Source: Saprospiraceae bacterium (lineage in GTDB: Bacteria > Bacteroidota > Bacteroidia > Chitinophagales > Saprospiraceae). From it: a stretch of 5,262 nt of DNA. The translations under genes were made by a program, and so were the position numbers. The notes below the pieces were generated by a model. That model saw only the letters and a program-made list of their open reading frames with translations, had not been told where the DNA came from and made no database searches. The first letter of the stretch is position 1. Every line of letters begins with the position of its first letter. The DNA lies in contig JABDJE010000361.1 of assembly GCA_013002625.1 (NCBI GenBank), positions 1 through 5,262 on the forward strand, read 5' to 3'. Shown in pieces: positions 1 through 5,262 of this stretch.

Positions 1-992
1 ATGTTGGACGACCCGATTTAGCCCAAAAAGCAGCTGATATGACACAGGAAGAACTTGCTGCAACATTATACAACAGCTTGCGCGAAAAAATAATGCCTCT
101 TGAAGATCATATTACAGTCTATCCTGCCCACGGAGCTGGATCAGCTTGTGGTAAAAATATGATGAAAGAAACTGTAGACACGCTTGGTAATCAGAAGAAG
201 GTGAATTATGCATTAAGAGCTGATATGACGAAAGAGGAATTTGTGAAGGAAGTAACCGATGGTCTTTTACCGCCGCCAGCCTATTTTCCTTTAAATGTTA
301 AGTTGAATAAGGAAGGATATGACTCAATAGATACCATAATCAAAAAAGGATCGCATGCCATGAGCCCGGATGAGTTTGAAAGAGCAGCAAATGAAACAGA
401 GGCTATAGTTTTGGATGTAAGACATCAAAATGAGTTTGTACAATCTCATATTCCACGCTCAATCTTTATAGGCCTGAAAGGGGACTTTGCACCTTGGGTA
501 GGTGCCTTGATTAAGGACGTAGCCCAACCGATATTGCTTGTTGTCGATGAAGATAAATTGGAAGAGGCGATTACAAGGTTGTCACGTGTAGGATTTGATA
601 ATACGATTGGATTTTTAAAAGGTGGTTTTGAAGCTTGGGTAAAAGCAGGTAAAGAAACAGATAAACTAAAGTCAATATCCGCGGAAGTATTTGAAAACAT
701 AAAGTCTGAAAAGAGCCAGGTTGTAGATGTCCGAAAGACAGGGGAGTATCTATCTGAACATGTCGTCGGAGCTGTAAATATGCCACTGGGAGAGATAAAT
801 GATCATTTGAATGAACTCAACGATGCGGATGAAGCATTTATTCATTGCGCTGGAGGTTATCGCTCAGTTATTGCGGGATCAATTCTAAAATCCAGAGGTA
901 TTCACAAATTGGTCAATATAGAAGGTGGCTACGATGCAATCAAGGAAACCAAAATTTCAAGGACAGAATATGTCTGTCCATCCACTTTATAA
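1..992 (+). CDS. MBL-fold hydrolase with two rhodanese domains, CstB/persulfide dioxygenase-like (5' end outside window)
   Basis: The frame is open upstream of the first ATG (39). Codons from base 3 read VGRPDLAQKAADM, the conserved GDVGRPDL segment of persulfide dioxygenase-like metallo-beta-lactamases, so the gene runs in from the left and ATG 39 is internal. 329 residues are visible. YPAHGAGSACG (about 120-152) is the end of the hydrolase domain; the HxHxDH metal site lies outside the window. Rhodanese 1 (about 360-650) has LDVR and the terminal GGFEAW motif, but its active-site loop reads LLVVDEDK without cysteine. Rhodanese 2 (about 670-945) has VDVR and the loop HCAGGYRS, with catalytic Cys at 846-848. 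A pseudo-rhodanese followed by an active one is the CstB arrangement. CstB-type enzymes oxidise persulfides and move sulfane sulfur to form thiosulfate, normally in the cytoplasm. The exact substrate here is inferred. The gene overlaps the following DUF983 gene, suggesting co-transcription. Confidence 0.9.
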   Translation, partial: VGRPDLAQKAADMTQEELAATLYNSLREKIMPLEDHITVYPAHGAGSACGKNMMKETVDTLGNQKKVNYALRADMTKEEFVKEVTDGLLPPPAYFPLNVKLNKEGYDSIDTIIKKGSHAMSPDEFERAANETEAIVLDVRHQNEFVQSHIPRSIFIGLKGDFAPWVGALIKDVAQPILLVVDEDKLEEAITRLSRVGFDNTIGFLKGGFEAWVKAGKETDKLKSISAEVFENIKSEKSQVVDVRKTGEYLSEHVVGAVNMPLGEINDHLNELNDADEAFIHCAGGYRSVIAGSILKSRGIHKLVNIEGGYDAIKETKISRTEYVCPSTL

Positions 993-1398
993 AAAATCTA
1001 TGGGATTTTCAGTTAGAGCAATGTGGCAATATAAATGCCCAAAATGTAGAGGTAAAAAAACGGCTTTGTTCAAAAAGCCATTCCAATTTACCAAACCTCT
1101 CGATATGAATGACAGCTGCAGTAGATGTGGCCAGGATTTCGAACCAGAACCTGGTTATTATTATGGTGCCATGTTCATCTCTTACATCTTGTCATCATTT
1201 ATATTGTTACCCATTGCATTGGTTCTTGCCTTTTATTTCGAATTTTCAAACTTGCAGATGATGGCCGTGATAATTCTTCTTGGCGTCTTGATTTTCTTTC
1301 GCATCTTGCGCGTGTCAAGATCTATATGGATTCATGCTATGGTCAAATATGATCCGCCTATGAAGGCAAGACCTAAAATATTGGGTAGGGATCAGTAG
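970..1398 (+). CDS. DUF983 family membrane protein
   Basis: A small membrane protein of 142 residues, function unknown. The N-terminal part carries two CxxC pairs, CPKC (residues 23-26) and CSRC (50-53), likely a zinc-ribbon-like metal site. GQDFEPEPGYYYGAMFISY (about 54-72) is the typical DUF983 signature in Bacteroidota. Two hydrophobic segments follow (about 66-91 and 97-115), then a basic tail rich in Arg and Lys. ATG 970 is chosen because AAGGA at 959-963 sits 6 bases upstream and the residues before it (from an in-frame ATG at 925) lie wholly inside the rhodanese domain of the preceding gene. In-frame ATGs at 1000 and 1021 would also keep the whole conserved domain, and 1000 would remove the 23-base overlap. 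The overlap with the sulfurtransferase gene suggests one transcript. A role in sulfur or metal handling is only a guess from that neighbour. The family call is firm and the start is less so. Confidence 0.85.
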   Translation: MSVHPLYKKSMGFSVRAMWQYKCPKCRGKKTALFKKPFQFTKPLDMNDSCSRCGQDFEPEPGYYYGAMFISYILSSFILLPIALVLAFYFEFSNLQMMAVIILLGVLIFFRILRVSRSIWIHAMVKYDPPMKARPKILGRDQ

Positions 1399-1442
1399 AA
1401 GGACAAAATAACATCATACAAATATTATTGACTTCTGAATGA

Positions 1443-1470
1443 GACAAAAAGCGCTTCAGTACTTTGTGTC
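1443..1470. terminator. possible weak hairpin between convergent genes
   Basis: GACAAAAAG (1443-1451) can pair with CTTTGTGTC (1462-1470) with one mismatch and a 10-base loop. An alternative outer pairing of AGGACA (1400-1405) with TGTCCT (1467-1472) also exists. The hairpin lies where a terminator is expected, between the DUF983 gene and the convergent minus-strand gene. The stem is AT-rich and no clear T-tract follows on either strand, so the call is tentative. The remainder of 1399-1519 holds only a 5-base inverted repeat (TGAGC 1491-1495 / GCTCA 1515-1519). Confidence 0.25.
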
Positions 1471-1519
1471 CTACCTTTCTCAACTTAAAGTGAGCCCACA
1501 CCGCATATCTTGTAGCTCA

Positions 1520-2299
1520 TCACATTTTCCCCTTAGGTAAAATGGGATGACTGACTTTTGCGTCTGCATAACTTTGGAAGAGTGACTCAAGTGCAAAACC
1601 CAATTCGTCGCAAGGCAATTTGTAATCAGGTTGAAATCCTGATTCAAAAGATAAAAGCAAATTATAGAGACACTCGGATACTTTATCTTTTGAGCTTTTG
1701 TGCTGCTTGACGTCAATTCCTGGATACCATTCAGTAATTTGATTGATATGCATGAGATCATAATTTTCAAATGCACACATAAAATCATTGACCAGATTCT
1801 CAAAATCAGACCACTCTCGTAGACCAAACATGGGGTCATCTATGGTATAGTTTATCTCCTGGTATAAATCATGGGCATCCCATAAAAGGTCAAGTGGGTA
1901 GGTTTCGATGAAACTACATTGGCGTATCGAACGAAACTCCCACATAAAATGATAAGCATAAGATTTTACCTGATTGATATTGCCTTTATTCAATTGGTTT
2001 TCCATCAATTGAAGCAACTGATCCAAGTCTACTGTTAGCAAATTCAAATCGAAATGTTCAATATCAGCATTCACGACATCTTTTTTTCTGCGTTTCCAAA
2101 CATGTCCTGCTTCATCCATGTATATTGACAATTCGCTGGACTTAACATTGTTGGCCCCTAACCATATTTTGAGAAATGCCTGATCAATATCAGGATAGAT
2201 AAACTTCTCCTGTGCAATCAATTGTGCAAAGGATAAAAGGGAAAAAAGCATTACACAACTTATCGATTGAAGAAATCTTATTCCTGTTATTTGTTTCAT
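1520..2299 (-). CDS. hypothetical secreted protein, family not recognised
   Basis: 259 residues. The N-terminus is a clear signal peptide: Lys2 and Arg8, a hydrophobic core at about residues 9-28, and a likely cleavage near LIAQ-EK (28-31). No lipobox is positioned after the core (Cys15 is inside it), so the product is probably periplasmic or exported. The mature part has no CxxCH haem motif, no sortase or type IX sorting-like C-terminal domain, and no catalytic motif that I recognise. It looks largely alpha-helical, acidic and rich in aromatics (Trp and Tyr), with four cysteines at 128, 175, 210 and 230 that could form two disulfides. The segments around 93-120, 166-180 and 208-246 look like amphipathic helices, suggesting a helical bundle. 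ATG 2297-2299 is chosen because it gives a complete signal peptide. The gene stands alone on the minus strand, convergent with the DUF983 gene and divergent from the baeRF-like gene. Coding status is supported by length and the signal peptide; function is unknown. Confidence 0.75.
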   Translation of the reverse strand: MKQITGIRFLQSISCVMLFSLLSFAQLIAQEKFIYPDIDQAFLKIWLGANNVKSSELSIYMDEAGHVWKRRKKDVVNADIEHFDLNLLTVDLDQLLQLMENQLNKGNINQVKSYAYHFMWEFRSIRQCSFIETYPLDLLWDAHDLYQEINYTIDDPMFGLREWSDFENLVNDFMCAFENYDLMHINQITEWYPGIDVKQHKSSKDKVSECLYNLLLSFESGFQPDYKLPCDELGFALESLFQSYADAKVSHPILPKGKM

Positions 2300-2431
2300 G
2301 TCAGTCAGTATATATCACTCTAAATATCTAATCATTTGAGCTGCGTCTCTATGATTTGAATTAAGACAAGCCATGATATAGGTCAGTATGTAACTCAATC
2401 ATCACAAGTATTTTTAGATAAAATCTTATGC
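2300..2431. promoter_or_regulatory. divergent intergenic region, promoters expected for both sides
   Basis: This 132-base AT-rich gap separates the start of the minus-strand secreted-protein gene from the start of the plus-strand baeRF-like/exporter genes, so it should hold promoters for both. That is inferred from layout. A partial Bacteroidota-like candidate on the plus strand is TTTG (2355-2358) followed after 18 bases by TATAGGTC (2377-2384), which matches TAnnTTTG poorly. GTCAGTAT occurs twice (2304-2311 and 2382-2389), near each flank of the gap. No strong operator or riboswitch is visible. Confidence 0.35.
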
Positions 2432-2842
2432 ATGGAAAATAGAGTTGGTATATGGATGGATAAACGTGAGGCTTTTTTGTTCTCATTCGATAATTCATCT
2501 GAAAGAAAACATATTCGTTCATCTATTCATGAATTTAATCCTAAGGGAGGTTCTCGCTCAAAGACTGCTTTTGGACCTGTAGAAACTGTAAAGGAAAAAA
2601 AATATCTTGCCAAAGTGAAAAAGCAGGAGCTAGAATATTTCAAAGATGTTCTTGATGCTTTGGGAAATGCCAAATCATTAATTGTAATTGGTCCGGCGCA
2701 AACTAAAAACAAATTTGCCAAGTATCTTGAAGATGAAAACGTTAATCAACCAGAGCTCCTGAAAGTTGAAACTGCAGACAGCATGACAGAAAATCAAATG
2801 AGAGATACCTTAAGAAGATTATTTGTCAACTTGAATAACTAA
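2432..2842 (+). CDS. baeRF-like protein (bacterial relative of release factor eRF1, C-terminal-domain type)
   Basis: 136 residues, soluble, no signal peptide. The N-terminal strand VGIWMDKREAFLF (5-17) resembles the VxxWxDxxEA opening of the small proteins often labelled translational machinery protein. The middle holds FNPKGGSRSKTAFGP (35-49), a loop I recall as recurrent in Bacteroidota members. Then come a helix with EYFKDVLDAL (68-77), the strand-turn SLIVIGPAQTKNKF (82-95) and VETADSMTENQMRDTL (112-127). The order hydrophobic strand, GPxxxKxxF, VET.D..t..Q is the family pattern. There is no GGQ motif, so it is not by itself a peptidyl-tRNA hydrolysing release factor. baeRF proteins have been proposed to act at the ribosome in termination, rescue or quality control, but I know of no demonstrated role for this subgroup. 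The gene ends 25 bases before the exporter adaptor on the same strand and may share its transcript. Family assignment is from memory of motifs and is moderate. Confidence 0.7.
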   Translation: MENRVGIWMDKREAFLFSFDNSSERKHIRSSIHEFNPKGGSRSKTAFGPVETVKEKKYLAKVKKQELEYFKDVLDALGNAKSLIVIGPAQTKNKFAKYLEDENVNQPELLKVETADSMTENQMRDTLRRLFVNLNN

Positions 2843-2867
2843 TTTGACTAATGAAATACTTATCTAA

Positions 2868-3977
2868 ATGGAGCTCCTGACCCGATCTGCTCGATGGGCG
2901 ACGCTGTTAGTCATAACAATACTGCTCGTAGGGTGCAATGAAGAACGTGATTTTACTTATCCTGAATTTATTCAGATAAACGAGGCGGTATACTCGAATG
3001 CAATTATTTTACCGGAATACGAATATCAGGTGTTCAGCCCAGTGAATGGGTTGATTGAAAAGGTATTCATTCAGGAGGGCGATACCGTTCAAGCAGGCGA
3101 TTTATTATTTAAAATAAAAGATGATAATGTAAGATTGAACAGCCAATCTGCCGCGATTGATGTTGCGCTTGCACAAGCCAGCCTTGAAAGCCAGAACGAC
3201 CTGCTTGATGAGTTAAGCAAAGAAATTGATAATGCGCAATCCAAACTTTCATTCGACTCTATTCAATTTGAGCGGCAAAGTAAATTGTGGGCGCAGCAGA
3301 TCGGAACACGTGCCGAAGTAGATGCCAAAAAATTGAACTACGATACCGCCAAAAAGCAATTGACAGCGCTTCAAAGTAAATATAACAGACTTAAAACAGA
3401 ACTTACTCTGGCATTGGATAAGTCGAAGAAAAATTTAGAAAAAGCGCGTATCAATTCTGATGATTTTCTAATTAGGTCAAAAATAGATGGGGTAGTATAT
3501 GGAATGTTCAAAGAGGCTGGAGAAAGTTCTAATAATGCCCAGGCACTGGCAGAAATAGGTTCAGCAGATCAATTCATAATAAAAATGGAGGTGGACGAAT
3601 TTGACATCTCAAAAATCCGTTTGGGACAAAAAATTGCACTCCAAATGGATGCATATCAAGATAAAATATTCGATGGTACACTAGCAATTATCTACCCTAA
3701 ATTAAACCAGGCAACAAAGTCATTTACAGTAGAAGGAACCTTCGATAATCCACCCGATCCATTGTATTCAGGATTGAATGGTGAGGCAAATATTATAATT
3801 GGTCAAAAGGACTCAGTACTCGTTATTCCAACCTCTTATCTGGGTGTTGGAAATACAGTGCAATCAGATACCGGAATAATTAAGGTCAAAACGGGAATTC
3901 AAAACATGAACTATACTGAAATCACCGAAGGTATAGATGCCGACACCAAAATCATTATGCCGGAAAATGAAAACTAG
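2868..3977 (+). CDS. lipoprotein periplasmic adaptor of an ABC exporter (HlyD/MacA-like membrane fusion protein)
   Basis: 369 residues. Residues 1-22 form a lipoprotein signal (Arg6, Arg9, hydrophobic core) ending in the lipobox LVGC with acceptor Cys23. Asn24 follows rather than Asp. The first biotinyl/lipoyl-like half is FSPVNGLIEKVFIQEGDTV (56-74) plus AGDLLFKIKDDN. A long coiled-coil hairpin spans about 90-197, and the second lipoyl half is around FLIRSKIDGVVYGMFKEAGE (200-219). A beta-barrel spans about 235-315, with a membrane-proximal-like end after VIPTSYLG (319-326). At the hairpin tip, Arg136, Leu140 and Thr147 match the RxxxLxxxxxxS TolC-docking motif with Ser changed to Thr. The protein should bridge the inner-membrane permease to an outer-membrane TolC-like channel, none of which is in the window. 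The in-frame codon just before ATG 2868 is a stop (TAA 2865-2867), so no earlier start is possible; no convincing ribosome binding site is seen. The 3' end overlaps the permease gene by 11 bases. Confidence 0.92.
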   Translation: MELLTRSARWATLLVITILLVGCNEERDFTYPEFIQINEAVYSNAIILPEYEYQVFSPVNGLIEKVFIQEGDTVQAGDLLFKIKDDNVRLNSQSAAIDVALAQASLESQNDLLDELSKEIDNAQSKLSFDSIQFERQSKLWAQQIGTRAEVDAKKLNYDTAKKQLTALQSKYNRLKTELTLALDKSKKNLEKARINSDDFLIRSKIDGVVYGMFKEAGESSNNAQALAEIGSADQFIIKMEVDEFDISKIRLGQKIALQMDAYQDKIFDGTLAIIYPKLNQATKSFTVEGTFDNPPDPLYSGLNGEANIIIGQKDSVLVIPTSYLGVGNTVQSDTGIIKVKTGIQNMNYTEITEGIDADTKIIMPENEN

Positions 3978-5220
3978 TCTACTGCTAAAAATATCGAAAA
4001 CCCATTTGCTGTCAAGATTAAGACAACCCTTGATCGCTGCACTCGGTGTTACATTCGGGATCGGTACTTTTATTGTGTTGGTGAGCTTTATGACAGGATT
4101 GAATGGACTTTTGGATGGCTTAATACTAAACCGCACTCCGCATGTTCATATTTACAAAGAGTTGAAACCTACCAAGCGTCAGGCGCTTGAAAATCTATTT
4201 CCCGGAGAATTAAATATTATCCACTCCATCAAGCCCAAAAATGAACCTGTTAGAATTGCAGGTGCCTTGCAGATAATTGATGATTTGAAAGAGCGTGAAG
4301 ATGTAAGAGGTGTGACACCCCAGGTTGATGCACAAGTATTTTACGTCTCTGGCAATACAGCTATGGGTGGCGTTGCAAGTGGGGTCATCGTGGAAAATGA
4401 ATTATCCTTGTTTCATTTGGAAGACTATATCATTGAAGGCAATGCCATGGATCTTGTCCGTTTTAATAACTCAATTATTATTGGAGCCGAAATCGCAAAG
4501 ACTCTATTATTAGAAGTAGGCGACAGGATAAACATCCGGTCTTCCACAGGAGCTGAATTTGCTTTGAGGATTGTAGGGTTTTACCAAAGTGGATTGGCTG
4601 AAATTGATAAAATTCAAAGCTATGTGACCTTAAGGACTGCGCAAGTTATGATGGGGGAGGGATCTAATTATATCACAGATATAAATGTCAAACTTTATGA
4701 CATTGCAGATGCGCCACCACTTGCCAAAGTGATCAATTCTCATTACAACCTGACGGCTACCGACATACAGACAGCCAATTCTCAATTTGAAGCAGGTACT
4801 ACCATTCGAAATCTGATTACTTATGCCGTGTCAATCACATTGCTTATCGTAGCTGGTTTTGGAATTTACAATATTCTGAATATGTTGATCTACGAGAAAA
4901 TGAACGATATAGCCATACTCAAAGCTGTTGGTTATACAGGCAGAGATGTAAACTTGATTTTTATCAGTCAGGCCTTAATTATTGGATTTGTAGGAGGTAT
5001 CTCTGGTCTTCTAATTGGATATTTTTTAAGTGCATTTATTGATAGAATACCTTTTGAAATTGATGCGCTTCCTACCATTAAAACTTATCCAGTAAACTTT
5101 GATCCAAATTTCTATATCATCGGCTTTAGTTTTGCAATGATTTCAACATTCCTGGCTGGGTTCCTGCCGTCGAGAAAAGCGAAAGATGTCGATCCAGTTG
5201 AAATAATTCGCGGACAATGA
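3967..5220 (+). CDS. FtsX/MacB-type ABC transporter permease
   Basis: 417 residues from ATG 3967. TM1 lies at about 21-44, followed by a large periplasmic domain (about 45-283, MacB-PCD type). Three C-terminal segments follow at about 284-309, 331-357 and 381-401. The FtsX-domain signature is YNILNMLIYEKMNDIAILKA (301-320) followed by VGYTGRDV, the cytoplasmic coupling stretch between TM2 and TM3. The C-terminus PSRKAKDVDPVEIIRGQ is the usual end of this family. No ATPase domain is fused, unlike MacB, so this is the split form that uses a separate ATPase, as in LolCDE. With the adaptor upstream it is best read as a mechanotransmission-type exporter of an unknown substrate (lipid, peptide, antibiotic or lipoprotein). 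ATG 3967 is preferred over in-frame ATG 3937 because 3937 lies well inside the adaptor gene and adds only MPTPKSLCRK, which is unlike the family N-terminus. The gene overlaps the adaptor by 11 bases and its TGA overlaps the next ATG, so translation is probably coupled. Confidence 0.92.
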   Translation: MKTSLLLKISKTHLLSRLRQPLIAALGVTFGIGTFIVLVSFMTGLNGLLDGLILNRTPHVHIYKELKPTKRQALENLFPGELNIIHSIKPKNEPVRIAGALQIIDDLKEREDVRGVTPQVDAQVFYVSGNTAMGGVASGVIVENELSLFHLEDYIIEGNAMDLVRFNNSIIIGAEIAKTLLLEVGDRINIRSSTGAEFALRIVGFYQSGLAEIDKIQSYVTLRTAQVMMGEGSNYITDINVKLYDIADAPPLAKVINSHYNLTATDIQTANSQFEAGTTIRNLITYAVSITLLIVAGFGIYNILNMLIYEKMNDIAILKAVGYTGRDVNLIFISQALIIGFVGGISGLLIGYFLSAFIDRIPFEIDALPTIKTYPVNFDPNFYIIGFSFAMISTFLAGFLPSRKAKDVDPVEIIRGQ

Positions 5221-5262
5221 TAACAGAGAAACGTATACTCGAAACCCAAGGGGTAAATAAAT
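5217..5262 (+). CDS. ABC transporter ATP-binding protein, N-terminus only (runs off right edge)
   Basis: An ATG at 5217-5219 overlaps the permease stop TGA (5218-5220) in an ATGA junction, and the frame stays open to the window end. It reads MITEKRILETQGVNK, which matches the first strand of LolD/MacB-type ABC ATPases (ILE.xxVNK, just before the A-loop aromatic). Walker A and all other catalytic motifs lie beyond the window, so the family is inferred from this short stretch, the ATGA coupling, and the need of the upstream permease for an ATPase. It would supply energy to the FtsX-type permease on the cytoplasmic face. Confidence 0.75.
   Translation, partial: MITEKRILETQGVNK

Noticed and set aside
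446..786. Minus-strand open frames inside the sulfurtransferase gene.
   Set aside because: They lie opposite well-conserved rhodanese domains and their low-complexity Ser/Leu-rich products look like antisense shadows.
1480..1839. A second minus-strand frame overlapping the 3' half of the secreted-protein gene.
   Set aside because: It lies entirely over and just past the longer frame that has a signal peptide, and its product shows no domain features.
2355..2384. TTTG (2355-2358) and TATAGGTC (2377-2384) as a Bacteroidota promoter for the baeRF-like gene.
   Set aside because: Spacing fits but the second half matches TAnnTTTG poorly, so it is mentioned only within the intergenic entry and not called as a promoter.
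2851..2880. A short frame ATG 2851 (MKYLSKWSS, then stop) just before the adaptor gene, looking like a typical lipoprotein N-terminus and hinting at a frameshifted adaptor start.
   Set aside because: The adaptor frame from ATG 2868 already gives a complete lipoprotein signal with Arg6, Arg9, a hydrophobic core and Cys23, so no frameshift is needed.
3937..3966. Earlier in-frame ATG 3937 as the permease start.
   Set aside because: It would extend the overlap with the adaptor to 41 bases and add residues unlike the family N-terminus. ATG 3967 gives a normal short overlap.

Overview
The window looks like a piece of a Bacteroidota chromosome. This is inferred from the AT-rich composition (by eye), weak or absent Shine-Dalgarno sequences, and the gene families present: a metallo-beta-lactamase/double-rhodanese protein, a Bacteroidota-style DUF983 protein, a baeRF-like protein, and a split adaptor/permease/ATPase exporter operon. 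I see no mobile element, RNA gene, CRISPR array or long repeat.

Left part (1-1398, + strand): the 3' portion of a persulfide dioxygenase/sulfurtransferase-like gene. Its reading frame is open to the left edge and starts outside the window. It overlaps by 23 bases a small DUF983 membrane protein with a four-cysteine zinc-ribbon-like head. The first rhodanese domain has lost its catalytic cysteine and the second keeps it, the same order as in the CstB type of sulfide-detoxification enzymes.

Middle (1399-2431): a convergent gap of about 120 bases with weak inverted repeats. It is followed by a minus-strand gene for a secreted, apparently mostly helical protein of 259 residues that I do not recognise. 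A divergent intergenic region of 132 bases then separates it from the next plus-strand genes.

Right part (2432-5262, + strand): a baeRF-like gene (a bacterial relative of archaeal/eukaryotic release factor eRF1), then 25 bases later a tripartite-type ABC exporter operon. This consists of a lipoprotein periplasmic adaptor with an RLS-like TolC-docking motif, an FtsX/MacB-type permease overlapping it by 11 bases, and the first 15 codons of an ABC ATPase that begins in an ATGA overlap with the permease stop. In contrast to MacB, ATPase and permease are separate proteins. An outer-membrane TolC-like partner is not in the window.

Nothing here amounts to a clearly new system. The items most worth a second look are the unrecognised secreted protein, the link between the baeRF-like gene and the exporter, and the overlap of the sulfurtransferase and DUF983 genes.
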